From Gentiana macrophylla (taxonomy: Eukaryota > Streptophyta > Magnoliopsida > Gentianales > Gentianaceae): a DNA stretch of 64,000 nt. How positions within the stretch are numbered: position 1 is the first letter of the stretch; each line of letters begins with the position of its first letter. The stretch spans positions 195,887,042 to 195,951,041 of the forward strand of contig CM047805.1 in NCBI GenBank assembly GCA_026214975.1, given 5' to 3'. Both the position numbers and the translations under genes were made by a program. The notes beneath the pieces were generated by a model. It had not been told where the DNA came from. It made no database searches and worked only from the letters and a program-made list of their open reading frames with translations. Positions 53,941 through 62,925 of this stretch are shown here, piece after piece.

Positions 53941-54990
53941 TCATTGAGTGGGCACAAAGTAAGTAGAAAGAAACGATCGCTTGATTTGCCAAGTGATCAT
54001 AAGTTTCGATTTTTGGACATCCAAAAGCCTAAGAAACTGCTGATATTGTGATTTATTCAAAGAAAAAATTTCAGAATCTGATGCTCTAGACACAGCTTCA
54101 TGTGTAGAAACCATCCCTGAATCTTCTGTCACTGTTTTTGCCATATTAGCCCTATTCTTTGATTTCAAGCCAGGTGGATACCCATGCTTTTTATAGCATT
54201 TGTCCATTGTGTGACCTGTAAAATCACAAAAGATACAATGCACTTTCTTGCCAGCTTGATTACTCCCAACATTCTTCCTAAAATTAATGGTATTACCAGT
54301 TGCAGATTTGTTATACTGTTGTTGTCCAAAATTATGTGAGTTCATTCCAGCTGTGGAAGCAACATTATATGAATTACCATTAAATTCCATGTTATATAAG
54401 GTTGTGGCCTCTAGAAACCTGTTTTCAGATTCACTTTCATCTTCTAACTTCAATGGCATGGAAAAAACAGTCTGCAAAACTGGCACATGCACCATCAATT
54501 GTGCTTCTGTCAAGACTTGAGAAAATTTAGTGTTCAACCCCCTCAAGAACTTAACCACCCGTTCTGTTTCAACATAACCAGTTTAAGTAGAAATAACATC
54601 ACAATGACATCTAGGTTGTGCAAGAACATGAAGGATCTGGTTTCATTATTGCAATTTCATCACACAGAGTCTTCAAATTTGTATAATAAGTAGTAACATC
54701 CAAATCTCCTTGCTTAAGGGCATGAAATTGATCCAACAGATCTCCTAAACAGAAAACATACAATCTGGAAAACCTATATTGAAAATCTAACCATACTTCC
54801 TTAGCAGTTTCTATGTACATAACACATTGGGCAATGTTGATCATAACTGAGTTTAGGATCATGGTTTTTACAAAAGTATTGCATTGAGCCAAACCTAAAA
54901 TTTTGGAGAAGTCATGGGAGGTTTGGTGATGGAGCCATCTATGAATCCCATATTGTTTTTTTGTAATCAATGCCATCTTCATGGAGTAGC
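53941..54990 (-). pseudogene. Copia C3 gag
   Basis: The N-terminal part (54611-54982) has MKMALITKKQYGIHRWLHHQ, SVMINIAQCVMYIETAKEVW and LKQGDLDVTTYYTNLKTLCD, the standard copia gag order. The second part (53941-54558) ends the capsid and holds a CCHC knuckle, CIFCDFTGHTMDKC, followed by YKKHGYPPG. A stop/frame change separates them at about 54560-54610. Confidence 0.9.
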
Positions 54991-55242
54991 TCCATGGATG
55001 ATAATTCTTGTTGGTTAATAAAGGCTAGACTACTACCAATGTTGGATTCTCGTTGGGGTGAAGATATAGCCAATTTCCAGGAAGAATGCCTTTATTTTGT
55101 ACCGCTCCTTCCATGATTTGCAGCAAATAAACACAAGAATCTCAAGAACAAAGCAAATGAGCAAAAAAGTTCCTTCAAGAAACTCAAAGAAGAAAGAAAA
55201 CTGAGTAATTCTATTTGAATTATCGGAGAATCACATAATCTG

Positions 55243-55264
55243 ACCAGACAAAAGCTCGATACCA
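55243..55264 (-). promoter_or_regulatory. Copia C3 primer-binding site
   Basis: The minus strand reads TGGTATCGAGC directly inside the right LTR. It is an initiator tRNA-Met-type PBS missing one base. Confidence 0.75.
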
Positions 55265-55590
55265 TGTACAATTTACCTAATTGATTGAGAAGTCTTAAAG
55301 AAAATGAAGAACGTTTTTAATGAGGGGGAAAAAGGATCAATAGTGACAAAAATGTAGGAAACTTGAATACACAGCATTTTACAGAATTTTACAAAATGAT
55401 TCTCAATAAATACAATGCTACTCCATGGCTAAGTATATATAAGGCTGTATTGAGTTTGCAACTACTCTATAAGCGCTACTAACAACTTCAACAAACTCAT
55501 AACCGGCTTTTGAGTGAAATGTTTGATCATTTGCTCCAATGAACACTTGAACTTGATTTAACACATAAAATGCTATGTGTTAACTCAATA
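55265..55590 (-). repeat. Copia C3 5' LTR
   Basis: This 326 bp LTR starts TGTACAATTT. The outer end is TAACTCAATA, lacking the final CA of the other copy. TATATATAAG near 55434 on the plus strand is shared with the left LTR. Confidence 0.92.
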
Positions 55591-55609
55591 TGATGATATT
55601 CATACGGAA

Positions 55610-55815
55610 ATAACCACGTATATTTTCATTTTCGTAATAACCATGAGTTGTAAGAAATTCCAACTTTTTACCAATGGTAGCCAAAGTTTATGTTTGTGTA
55701 AACCTTTCTCCAATGCCTAACAGCTTTGCAATGCCAAAATCGCTAACATGTGCTACCATGTTTTCATCCAATAGTACATTGCTTCGTTTCAAATCTCAAT
55801 GTATTACAGTTACAG
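55610..55815 (-). pseudogene. LRR receptor-like kinase catalytic fragment
   Basis: The minus strand encodes VIH, a stop, [20 protein letters not shown] and [15 protein letters not shown], then TLATIG. This is the catalytic loop (HxDLKxSN, with a stop at the position normally Cys/Arg), the DFG magnesium-binding motif and the activation segment. The wording is typical of LRR-XII-type plant receptor kinases. Only about 65 residues survive. The copia C3 insertion lies at its downstream edge, and no kinase sequence is recognisable on the far side of C3. Confidence 0.85.
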
Positions 55816-56250
55816 AATAAAATTTGAACCACCTCCACTTATAGTGGTCAGTCAAATGGTTGAGCGCACCAACAAAATCTACATTGCATGGGGAATAAGT
55901 GAATTGTTCTTTCGTTTCTGCTTTGAAATTGCTAGATAAGGCTGTTTGGTTGATGTACCATTGTTGTAAAATTTTGTTATTAGTTGAATTAAATAATAAA
56001 AAAGCGTTTTGTTGAAAAAATAATTAATAATAACAATATTAATTTGCATTCCTTTCTATCAAAAATTGTTGTGCCAAACAACGGAATGGAAAAAACTTCG
56101 ATTCAATTACGATCTTGAAGCAAACATTGGAATGGAATTGAAATTATTATATTCGATTGTTCTAAAACGTAGTAATGGAATGATGTCGATTCTATTGATT
56201 GCGTTAATTCGATCGATTTTATTACGTTCCATCAATCCAAAAGTGTCGTA
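55816..56250. other. AT-rich spacer
   Basis: There is no recognisable gene. ACGGAATGG and GGAATGGAATTG-type motifs near 56085-56170 resemble those at 50040-50200 (CATTCCATTCC), suggesting a shared old MITE-like repeat. Borders were not found. Confidence 0.4.
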
Positions 56251-56438
56251 AATGGTTTGTCATTTGAATCAATGGGGTTCACTCATGTAGTGTTAATACT
56301 GTGAAATGTGTATTTGCGCATATCGTTACTTGTTTTATATATATGCCATTGGAAGTTTTCCTATGACAGTTTGGCAGTACTAAATCGAACTCTCTGCATA
56401 TATTTTTTTAATGTATTTTTGTTTCTTGTTCTTATACA

Positions 56439-56517
<79 letters not shown>

Positions 56518-56646
56518 TCTTTCACTGGCCCGACAAAAAGTTTTTGTTTTGTTTTTTTTTTTTTTTTTTTTTTCTTCGGGTGTATTGCCGGATAGAGATG
56601 CCCGCTAATGGGAGGGCGGCTATGTGGTTATGTGCAAAGAAGAATT
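56251..56646 (+). repeat. Right copy of the ~320 bp direct repeat
   Basis: This is homologous to 49702-50015. The size difference is mostly a TA tract (56440-56514) grown where the other copy has AATTATGAATC, plus a longer T run (about 56555-56573). Confidence 0.8.
56440..56514. repeat. TA microsatellite
   Basis: About 37 TA units, absent from the paralogous copy at 49880. Confidence 0.97.
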
Positions 56647-57078
56647 TTTTAAAAAATTTCATTACTTTTGTTTGTAAAGTATATATTTAGACTTTAGGAG
56701 CGGCTACAATTGTTCTTTTAACACAGGATTGTACTATCTATAAAATACAATATAAAGTGTCAATTTTGTGAGTGCGTATATAAAAAAGCAATTAATGTGT
56801 TGTATTTTAAGTAGTGATGGACATATATGTTTCTATCACATAATAAATGCGATTTTGGAATATGAAAGGAATAAATTAACATTAAATGTTATGATTGAGT
56901 TATGTTTAGAAAGTGCATTAAATGATATTGGTTTTCTGAATGTACATTTTTTAAAGACAATTCATTTTTAAAAAAATAAACACTTTTTGGGAGACGGATG
57001 TAGTACCTTATTAATCATTACTTTTAGTTTACTTGGTTTATAATGTTGAAAAGAAGCATTTTGGACGTATGTAGAAGA

Positions 57079-57110
<32 letters not shown>
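56647..57110. other. AT-rich spacer ending in poly-T
   Basis: No gene is visible. A run of 30 T (57081-57110) abuts the copia LTR at 57111. Confidence 0.7.
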
Positions 57111-57112
<2 letters not shown>

Positions 57113-57299
57113 AACAATGACAAAACTGGGTAAAACCTTTTTCTGTATTCTTTCATTCAGTATAGGTCATATAAGTACACAATGGATTACAATGTAATCA
57201 ATGCACAAATCACTTCTAGAATCACTAAAATCACTATCGGATATTAATAAGAAATATTACACAATATTTACTTCCCAAAATAGATTTATATTCGTAACA
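57111..57299 (-). repeat. Copia C4 3' LTR
   Basis: TGAACAATGAC to TTCGTAACA (189 bp) is followed by CCCTCCTCGCC, the complement of a purine tract, and then by the copia pol C-terminus on the minus strand. No second LTR is in the window. Confidence 0.75.
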
Positions 57300-57324
57300 C
57301 CCTCCTCGCCGAGTTGGGCGTGTA

Positions 57325-58499
57325 GGTCACAAAAGCTCAACTTACTTGAAGTAAATGGACAAATTGCCGCTTTCCCGAGGCTTTTGTAAAAATGTCGGCT
57401 AGTTGTTCATCGGTGGACACATTCCGTGGAAGCGATAAGGCCATCTTGAATGGCATCTCGAACATAGTGACAATCGACTTCAATGTGTTTAGATGCGCTC
57501 GGGGAAACCGGATTTTGTGCAATATGAAGGAGCGGATTGGTTATCACAAAAGAAATCGATAGCTCACGGATGAGCCACGCCCAAATCCTTATGCAGCGCC
57601 TTGAGGCCTTTTAATTCCGAAGTGAGGCGTCCATCGAGCGATATTCGCTCGGCGAAGAGCGTGAGGCGGTGTGTTGTTTCTTGGTGCGCCAAGAGATCGA
57701 TGATCCACCAAGGAACACAATCCGACCCGTGAGAGCGACGGCGTCGGTGGGCGGCTCATGCCTAATCAGTCACACCTCGGTGGTGAGATAAATCGCGATC
57801 GCTTCTAAGTAAGATACCTTGACCCGGATGGTTTTTCAAATACCGAATAGCCGCGTAGCGCGTCCCGATTGTCTTCTTGAGGTGATTGCATGAAGCCCGA
57901 CCTAGAATATGGGCGATGTAAGCCAAATCCGAGCGAGTAAAGGATAAGTAAAAGGCGGCCAACCAACCGTCGATATCGTTCGGATCCTCATCACATGGGT
58001 GGTAGGCGTGGCAGAAGAGTGATTATGCTCAATGGGGAAACCGGTGAAGCAACTCCAAGCAAGCCGACCCGACAAGAATGTCAAGAGTATACATGCGTTG
58101 ACATAGGAAAATACTTTCCGAACTTCATGCCACCTCGATGCCCATAAAATAAATTTCAAAGTACCCAAACCTTTCGGAGGAAAGCAATCTCCCAAATAAT
58201 GTTTTAAATGTGCAATAGATGATGAGTCGTCCCGAGATGATGAGGTCGTCAGCGTGAAGCGAGCACGTTAAGGTGGATCATACAGCGGGTAAGAGTGAAG
58301 AGGAATAATCCAGTGGGAATTTGAAGAAATCCATTACCTCTTTAAAGCGTGTGCTAATTTTGCAAACCAACAACACGGAGCTTGCTTGAAACCGTATAAG
58401 GACTTTTCAAGCGATGAGACCATACACATTTGCCGTCTTTGTAAAACCGGGGCAATTTCATATATACTTCTTTAGTCGGATCTTGATCGGATCGCCATA
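57325..58499 (-). pseudogene. Copia C4 RT/RNase H C-terminal part
   Basis: Minus-strand pieces include VSTDEQLADIFTKASGKRQF near the end, LKNHPGQGILLRSDRDLS and MAAFYLSFTRSDLAYIAHIL. Farther right are fragments of the copia KPxSLYGFKQAPRxW region (about 58380-58420). The frame is lost repeatedly. The segment is odd in having almost no CAG or CTG trinucleotides. Where codons can be guessed, CTG or CAG is replaced by CGG or CG. It is cut at about 58500 by the E3 LTR. Confidence 0.85.
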
Positions 58500-58595
58500 G
58501 TTAAATGTGCCTATAAAACCACTCAACTACTCGAAAAGTACATCGAATAGGCTACAAATAGGGGTAAAATGGACACGGAATTATAGCAAAGTTGA
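58500..58595 (-). repeat. E3 3' LTR, truncated
   Basis: About 95 bp end in GACTCTCATCA, directly followed by the purine-tract complement ACTACCCCGCGCTTAGC. Most of the LTR is missing and copia sequence takes over at about 58499. Confidence 0.65.
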
Positions 58596-60346
58596 CTCTC
58601 ATCAACTACCCCGCGCTTAGCGTTTGCTGCGCCTCCGAGCAAATCAAGCGATACAAAAAATAAATCATGAGGTCAACATTCTTTATCATATGGGAAACCA
58701 CAATATATAATGAGTAAAACTAGTCGATAAGCGAATAAACATGAGCCAAAACAAATCTCATCATGGAAAGCGAGAATATGTGTGTGTGCATAGCTTCTCA
58801 ATCACTCATCATAGTCAACGGCTCAGATTATAAATGCATGACTAATGGCGTTACACCATAGGTTTATACTTCATAATCATCTCCACTAATCAAGATCAAA
58901 TCAAGGCTAACTAAGGTCAGGCGAGGACTTGCGGTTGTAACGTTAGGCTAGGGATGGGGCTAAGCGAAAGGATAAAGGAATATCAAAGAGAAAAATACAG
59001 TGAGCCTAATCAAAACATCTTGAATTTACTTCATAGCTCACCTCCTTTCAACACCGTATTATAAACACGAGTAAGATGCAAAAGCGGTTGTCACCAAAAT
59101 GAATCTCCAAGATCGCTTGCAAAAATAGTCGCCGCCACCAAGAACAAGCTCACCAAGAATTCAAGAACACCCACTCCAATTTACTTCATCCCGTCCATGT
59201 ATTACATTGGAAATATTAACTAAAACTTTCCTTCACATTTCTTGACTCAACATTATTCAAATTTTTTTTCATTCATTTTTTACTTTTTTATTTTCTTTTG
59301 GTGATTTTTTTTTCGACTTTTTTTGTTTCTTTGTTTTGTTTTTGATAAACCAAACACCAACACTTTTGCTTACCATTCTCATTTGTAATGCAAAGAACCA
59401 CCAACACCATTCTTGAGATACACATCTCACTCACCCCGGCACTTGTGCTAGCAAGTGTGCCTAAAATAAGATTAAAACTCACTCGGAGGGTGCCAAAGAA
59501 ATTTAGACCACAATTAAAGGCTAAGGATTGGTAATTATGGGCTAATCAACGAATGGCTAAAGTTAGGGTGGAAGTCTAACCACCTACAAAGGCTTAGAGG
59601 GGTTACATGGAAATTATACACAGGGTTGGCTATTTGGCTCTAGTCGGGTCAAAGAAATGCCAGGACCGTCATCCCTTAATCTACCAAGATTGACCTTTCT
59701 ATTTCACCTCGAAGTTAATGGTATAAGTTCTAGGTAACTGATTAATGTCTATGGAATCTATAAGCATTCACTAACTAACCACGATTAATGAAATGAAGCT
59801 ATTGCGTGTATAAGAGTTCCATTTCCACAGCAAGTTAAAGGTTCGACTCGCATGAATTCATCCCATGACTAGTTATCAACCAAAGAAAATAATAACTCAC
59901 ATAGGATTCGCAACATCAAAATCATGAAAATATTTAAAAATGGCTCAATTTTCCTCAATAAAGACCAAACACTAAGCATATAACTTATTCGATGATAAAA
60001 TTAAAGCACACAGTCAAGTGAAGCTAAGTCTACCACCCCGACTTAAGCGGAACCACCGCCCTCGGTTTGTGAGTGATAAAGTAAAGAAAGAAAGACTTAG
60101 TGAATATGAAATAAAGCGCGCAACCATGCAAAATGACAACCGCCAATGTATCTCGTGGTACCTGCAATCATAACAAAGAAACCAAGAAACCACTACTATG
60201 AAAGGCTGATACCTTAAGCGTAGGTCAGCACAAGTATGAAGATGTATATAGCAAATAAAACATGGGTTATCACCAAGCATTATGCGAGGATGCGTGGTAA
60301 AATTTTACCACACTTTTAAAAGCGAACCTAAAAACCTAAGAAAAGT
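58596..60346 (-). other. E3 3' internal region
   Basis: It corresponds to the E2 3' UTR. On the minus strand, three polypurine-like motifs (about 58596-58615, 59431-59445, 60033-60050) occur in the same order as in E2. The hairpin variant at 59439-59462 (GCACTTG, TGCTAG, CAAGTGTGC) is attached to the middle one. No accessory protein is recognised. Confidence 0.65.
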
Positions 60347-60375
60347 GGGTTGCCTCACATAAAGCGCTTTTGTTT
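60347..60375 (-). other. Conserved post-integrase motif, E3 copy
   Basis: The minus strand reads AAACAAAAGCGCTTTATGTG followed by AGGCAACCC. It is present although no integrase precedes it, so it has been kept independently of pol or marks a recent deletion. Confidence 0.7.
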
Positions 60376-61016
60376 ATTGTCATTAACTCGACTTATTAAG
60401 AAATTGAAGAGAAACATAGAAATACAAGTGAAAAGAAAAAGCGAACTACTACAAAACATTCTACATTTAAAGTCCTTAGCTCGACTTCCCAACCCCAGGT
60501 TATGCTAAGGATAGTTATACCAAATGAGGGCAAACCGTTGCTTACTGCGTACAAAAATCATAGGAATTGAGCACCCCTCCAAAATGGGAAAAGGAAAACC
60601 AGGGGCTCGATCCACCACACTGAATTGGATCAAGGAGTTCATCGTGCAACACAAAGAATTCACTTTCCTAAAAACAGAGCATATGCCAATTAAGAGTGAA
60701 TCACGCACCACATAGTAACAAGTTGGCTCAACAAAATCATCAAAATACTTAAGCAGACTCGCCTCACCAATCTCTCGATGGGCTCATTTGAAGAAGGAAT
60801 TGATAATTCAATAGGGACCAGTATTCATACCTTCTTCATGGCATTCCTCATGCGTGATTACCTCGAGGAGGCGGTGGAGATTGAATACATTCTTCTTCTT
60901 CTTTAATGCTCCTCTCAAGCCTTCTCTTCTCGACCATGCATTTCACCCGGCTTGCCAGATCAACCGCTTCAGATTCCAAGCGGTCTTTGGGAATCCTTCA
61001 ATTCTTTTAGATCTGT

Positions 61017-61295
61017 TTAAGCTCTTGGTTGGACTCTTTTATTTTTGGCTAAGGCACTACAACAAAACCTCAGTTGTGCTCTTGGCCGGTGGAGCAACTT
61101 TGTGGCAAGCCTTGTGAGTATTATGGGTAAGCATCGGAGTCTTTGGCGAGAACTTGGAGGACTCTCCCACTCGTTGTTGTAGGGTGATGTGTATGGGTTG
61201 AATTGATAATATGGTTTTGTTCCTATGCCCATACCACCGAAATTAAAACCTCCAAAGCGAGTGAGGATGTAGCCTCCTTGGCCATATGGATCCAT
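61017..61295 (-). CDS. Short Gly/Tyr/Pro-rich ORF at the gag position of E3
   Basis: From ATG at 61295 the frame reads MDPYGQGGYILTRFGGFNFG, then GMGIGTKPYYQFNPYTSPYN and a basic C-terminus, 92 residues in all. It lies where gag would start, about 150 bp after the PBS, and the start context fits the first AUG of the element transcript. It resembles no gag I know. It could be a non-autonomous element's own small protein or a chance frame. The low-complexity N-terminus might bind RNA, which is speculative. Confidence 0.35.
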   Translation of the reverse strand: MDPYGQGGYILTRFGGFNFGGMGIGTKPYYQFNPYTSPYNNEWESPPSSRQRLRCLPIILTRLATKLLHRPRAQLRFCCSALAKNKRVQPRA

Positions 61296-61439
61296 ACTCT
61301 GCAATTCAAGGAAAAAACAAGAGCACAATCAAGGTATCAAGTCACTACCATTTACGAGTAGGTGGTGTGACACTTCAACAAAACATCAAAATAAAAAAGA
61401 CCTAATCATAAATACTCCGGTGATTTTATGACATCAACC

Positions 61440-61457
61440 AATTTCGGAAGCGGCGCC
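61440..61457 (-). promoter_or_regulatory. E3 primer-binding site, degenerate tRNA-Asp type
   Basis: The minus strand reads GGCGCCGCTTCCGAAAT, compared with TGGCGCCGTTTCCGGGGA in family C at 17346. The core GGCGCCG is kept. Confidence 0.7.
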
Positions 61458-61463
61458 GAAACT

Positions 61464-62925
61464 TGATGGCCAAATTATAGCAAACCAACTTTAACGGCGA
61501 TCTTGGGTCGGTTGTACTACAATGGCGAGCAAGGTCGTATCCCACGAGAATCAATCAAGTATCACAATGACACTCGCATTTAGTTTAGGTTCACAATAGG
61601 GGTGAAAATAATAATCATAGCTAGTAAAAGAAATAAAAATTATAACTTTAAAAGATATGATAAACTGAAATAGCTAAACTATGATAAAAAAACACTCTTA
61701 ACACATTTACCGAATCACTAAGGATGAGCCTTAACTACCAACCAACCAATAGCTTTAATGAATGTGTTGTGGGTGCAATCTCTAAAGCGGTCCTTAGGTG
61801 CTAATACCCCAACCTAGTTACCCTATCGTACTCGGTTCAATAGTCCCTACATGTGATTTAATTGACTAACATGAAGAAATCTTTGTGAGGCGCTCCGCGT
61901 CCACCGAGTTCACGACTTAGCTAGAAAAACCTTACCAAAGGCAGTGTGAGAAACTCGACTAGTTCATGTATGGCAATCCTAAAACCTTAATTCACACACT
62001 CCTACTTAAAATACATCTATAAAGTTCATGTATATGATCAATTAATGGTTAGATACTCCACTAATAGCATTAGGTTCAAGTTTGGATCTGCTGAGATCTT
62101 TGGACCTTCTTGTAGGTATTTGATGTGGATCCCGAGGTGTTCAATTAGGATATGGATTATTGCTTGGTTCTCTTGCTAAAAGCTGCCAGATCTTTGTTGG
62201 ATTATGACAATGAGGACAAGCTGCGCATATGGACGATTTTCTCTGACATCGATCTGTTTTTGATAATTTAGCATGTTTAGATATTTTGTATATCTCTTCC
62301 TTAGTTTTACTTTTCCAATACATGGGAGATCATACTCTTTCCTTAGCACCGGATTTTTCCCACGGGTTTTTCGGACTAAGGTTTTAAGGAGATGATAAAC
62401 ATGTATTGATGGCATATTTCTTTGGTGGTGAGGCCAGGGGTTGGCCATGTAAAACTTGAGTTTTAGTTTAATATAATTACGAGTTTTACAAAAAAAAAAA
62501 AAAAAAAAAAAGGTTCAAGTTTTAGGACACACCAATTCCAAAGATTCAATTTTAAGCACTACTCATCCCTAGATACATCGTTTAGACATCAATTTAGTAG
62601 TTCCATCAGCATAATCTAGCTATAATAAAATTAACAACTCACAATAAAATCAGAGCGCAAGAAATCGTAAGTAAATTGGTAAACAAGATGATAAAAAAAC
62701 TGAATAAAATTACCACAAAAAGATTGAAGCAATGCATCACTTGGTTTGTCAATCCGTTTGTGTTGTAATCGTGAAATAAATAAATAAAAGGTGATGTTTA
62801 CATTGAATAATTTGTAGAGAAAAATAAACTAGATCTATTTCTAAAGGAAGAGAAAAAGTGGCTGCAAATAAATAAAATTGGTGTATCAAAAGTGTGTGTT
62901 GAAATTAGACTGAAGGGTCTTATTA
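61464..62925 (-). repeat. E3 5' LTR
   Basis: It starts TGATGGCCAAATTATAG and is homologous to 17371-18479. It contains a 427 bp retroposed insertion with target duplication at 62072-62522. At 62925 it is interrupted by a pogo-like transposon, so its outer end is beyond the window. Confidence 0.82.
62084..62510 (+). mobile_element. Retroposed insertion with poly-A tail (LINE 3' end or similar)
   Basis: AGGTTCAAGTTT occurs at 62072-62083 and 62511-62522, a 12 bp target duplication. The insert ends in about 24 A. The family C LTR near 17990 shows the unoccupied site. These are the marks of target-primed reverse transcription, sense to the right. The 400 bp body has no recognisable protein domain on the sense strand, so a 5'-truncated LINE or a processed transcript are both possible. 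Confidence 0.82.

Larger units (their letters stand above)
50786..55595 (-). mobile_element. Copia C3: complete but degenerate Ty1/copia element with target duplication
   Basis: LTRs at 50791-51120 and 55265-55590 flank gag and pol in copia order on the minus strand. TGATG precedes the left LTR (50786-50790) and follows the right LTR (55591-55595), a 5 bp target duplication. Purine tract and PBS are in the expected places. Stops and frameshifts are frequent, so the insertion is old. It inserted next to a receptor-kinase pseudogene fragment. Confidence 0.93.
58500..62925 (-). mobile_element. E3: deleted Athila-like derivative of family C
   Basis: Its inner boundaries are CTCATCA at 58595 (end of a truncated 3' LTR, followed by the complement of a GCGGGGTAGT purine tract) and TGATGGCC at 61464 (start of the 5' LTR). 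The 2.87 kb interior has the post-integrase motif (60347-60375), the stem-loop and polypurine-like repeats, but no gag, protease, RT or integrase. It is a non-autonomous derivative that retains packaging/priming ends. The 5' LTR is interrupted by a retroposed insertion and ends at a pogo-like element. Confidence 0.75.

Noticed and set aside
62176..62448. 90-codon minus-strand frame beginning MANPWPHHQ inside the retroposed insert
   Set aside because: Antisense to the poly-A orientation of the insertion and without a recognisable domain.
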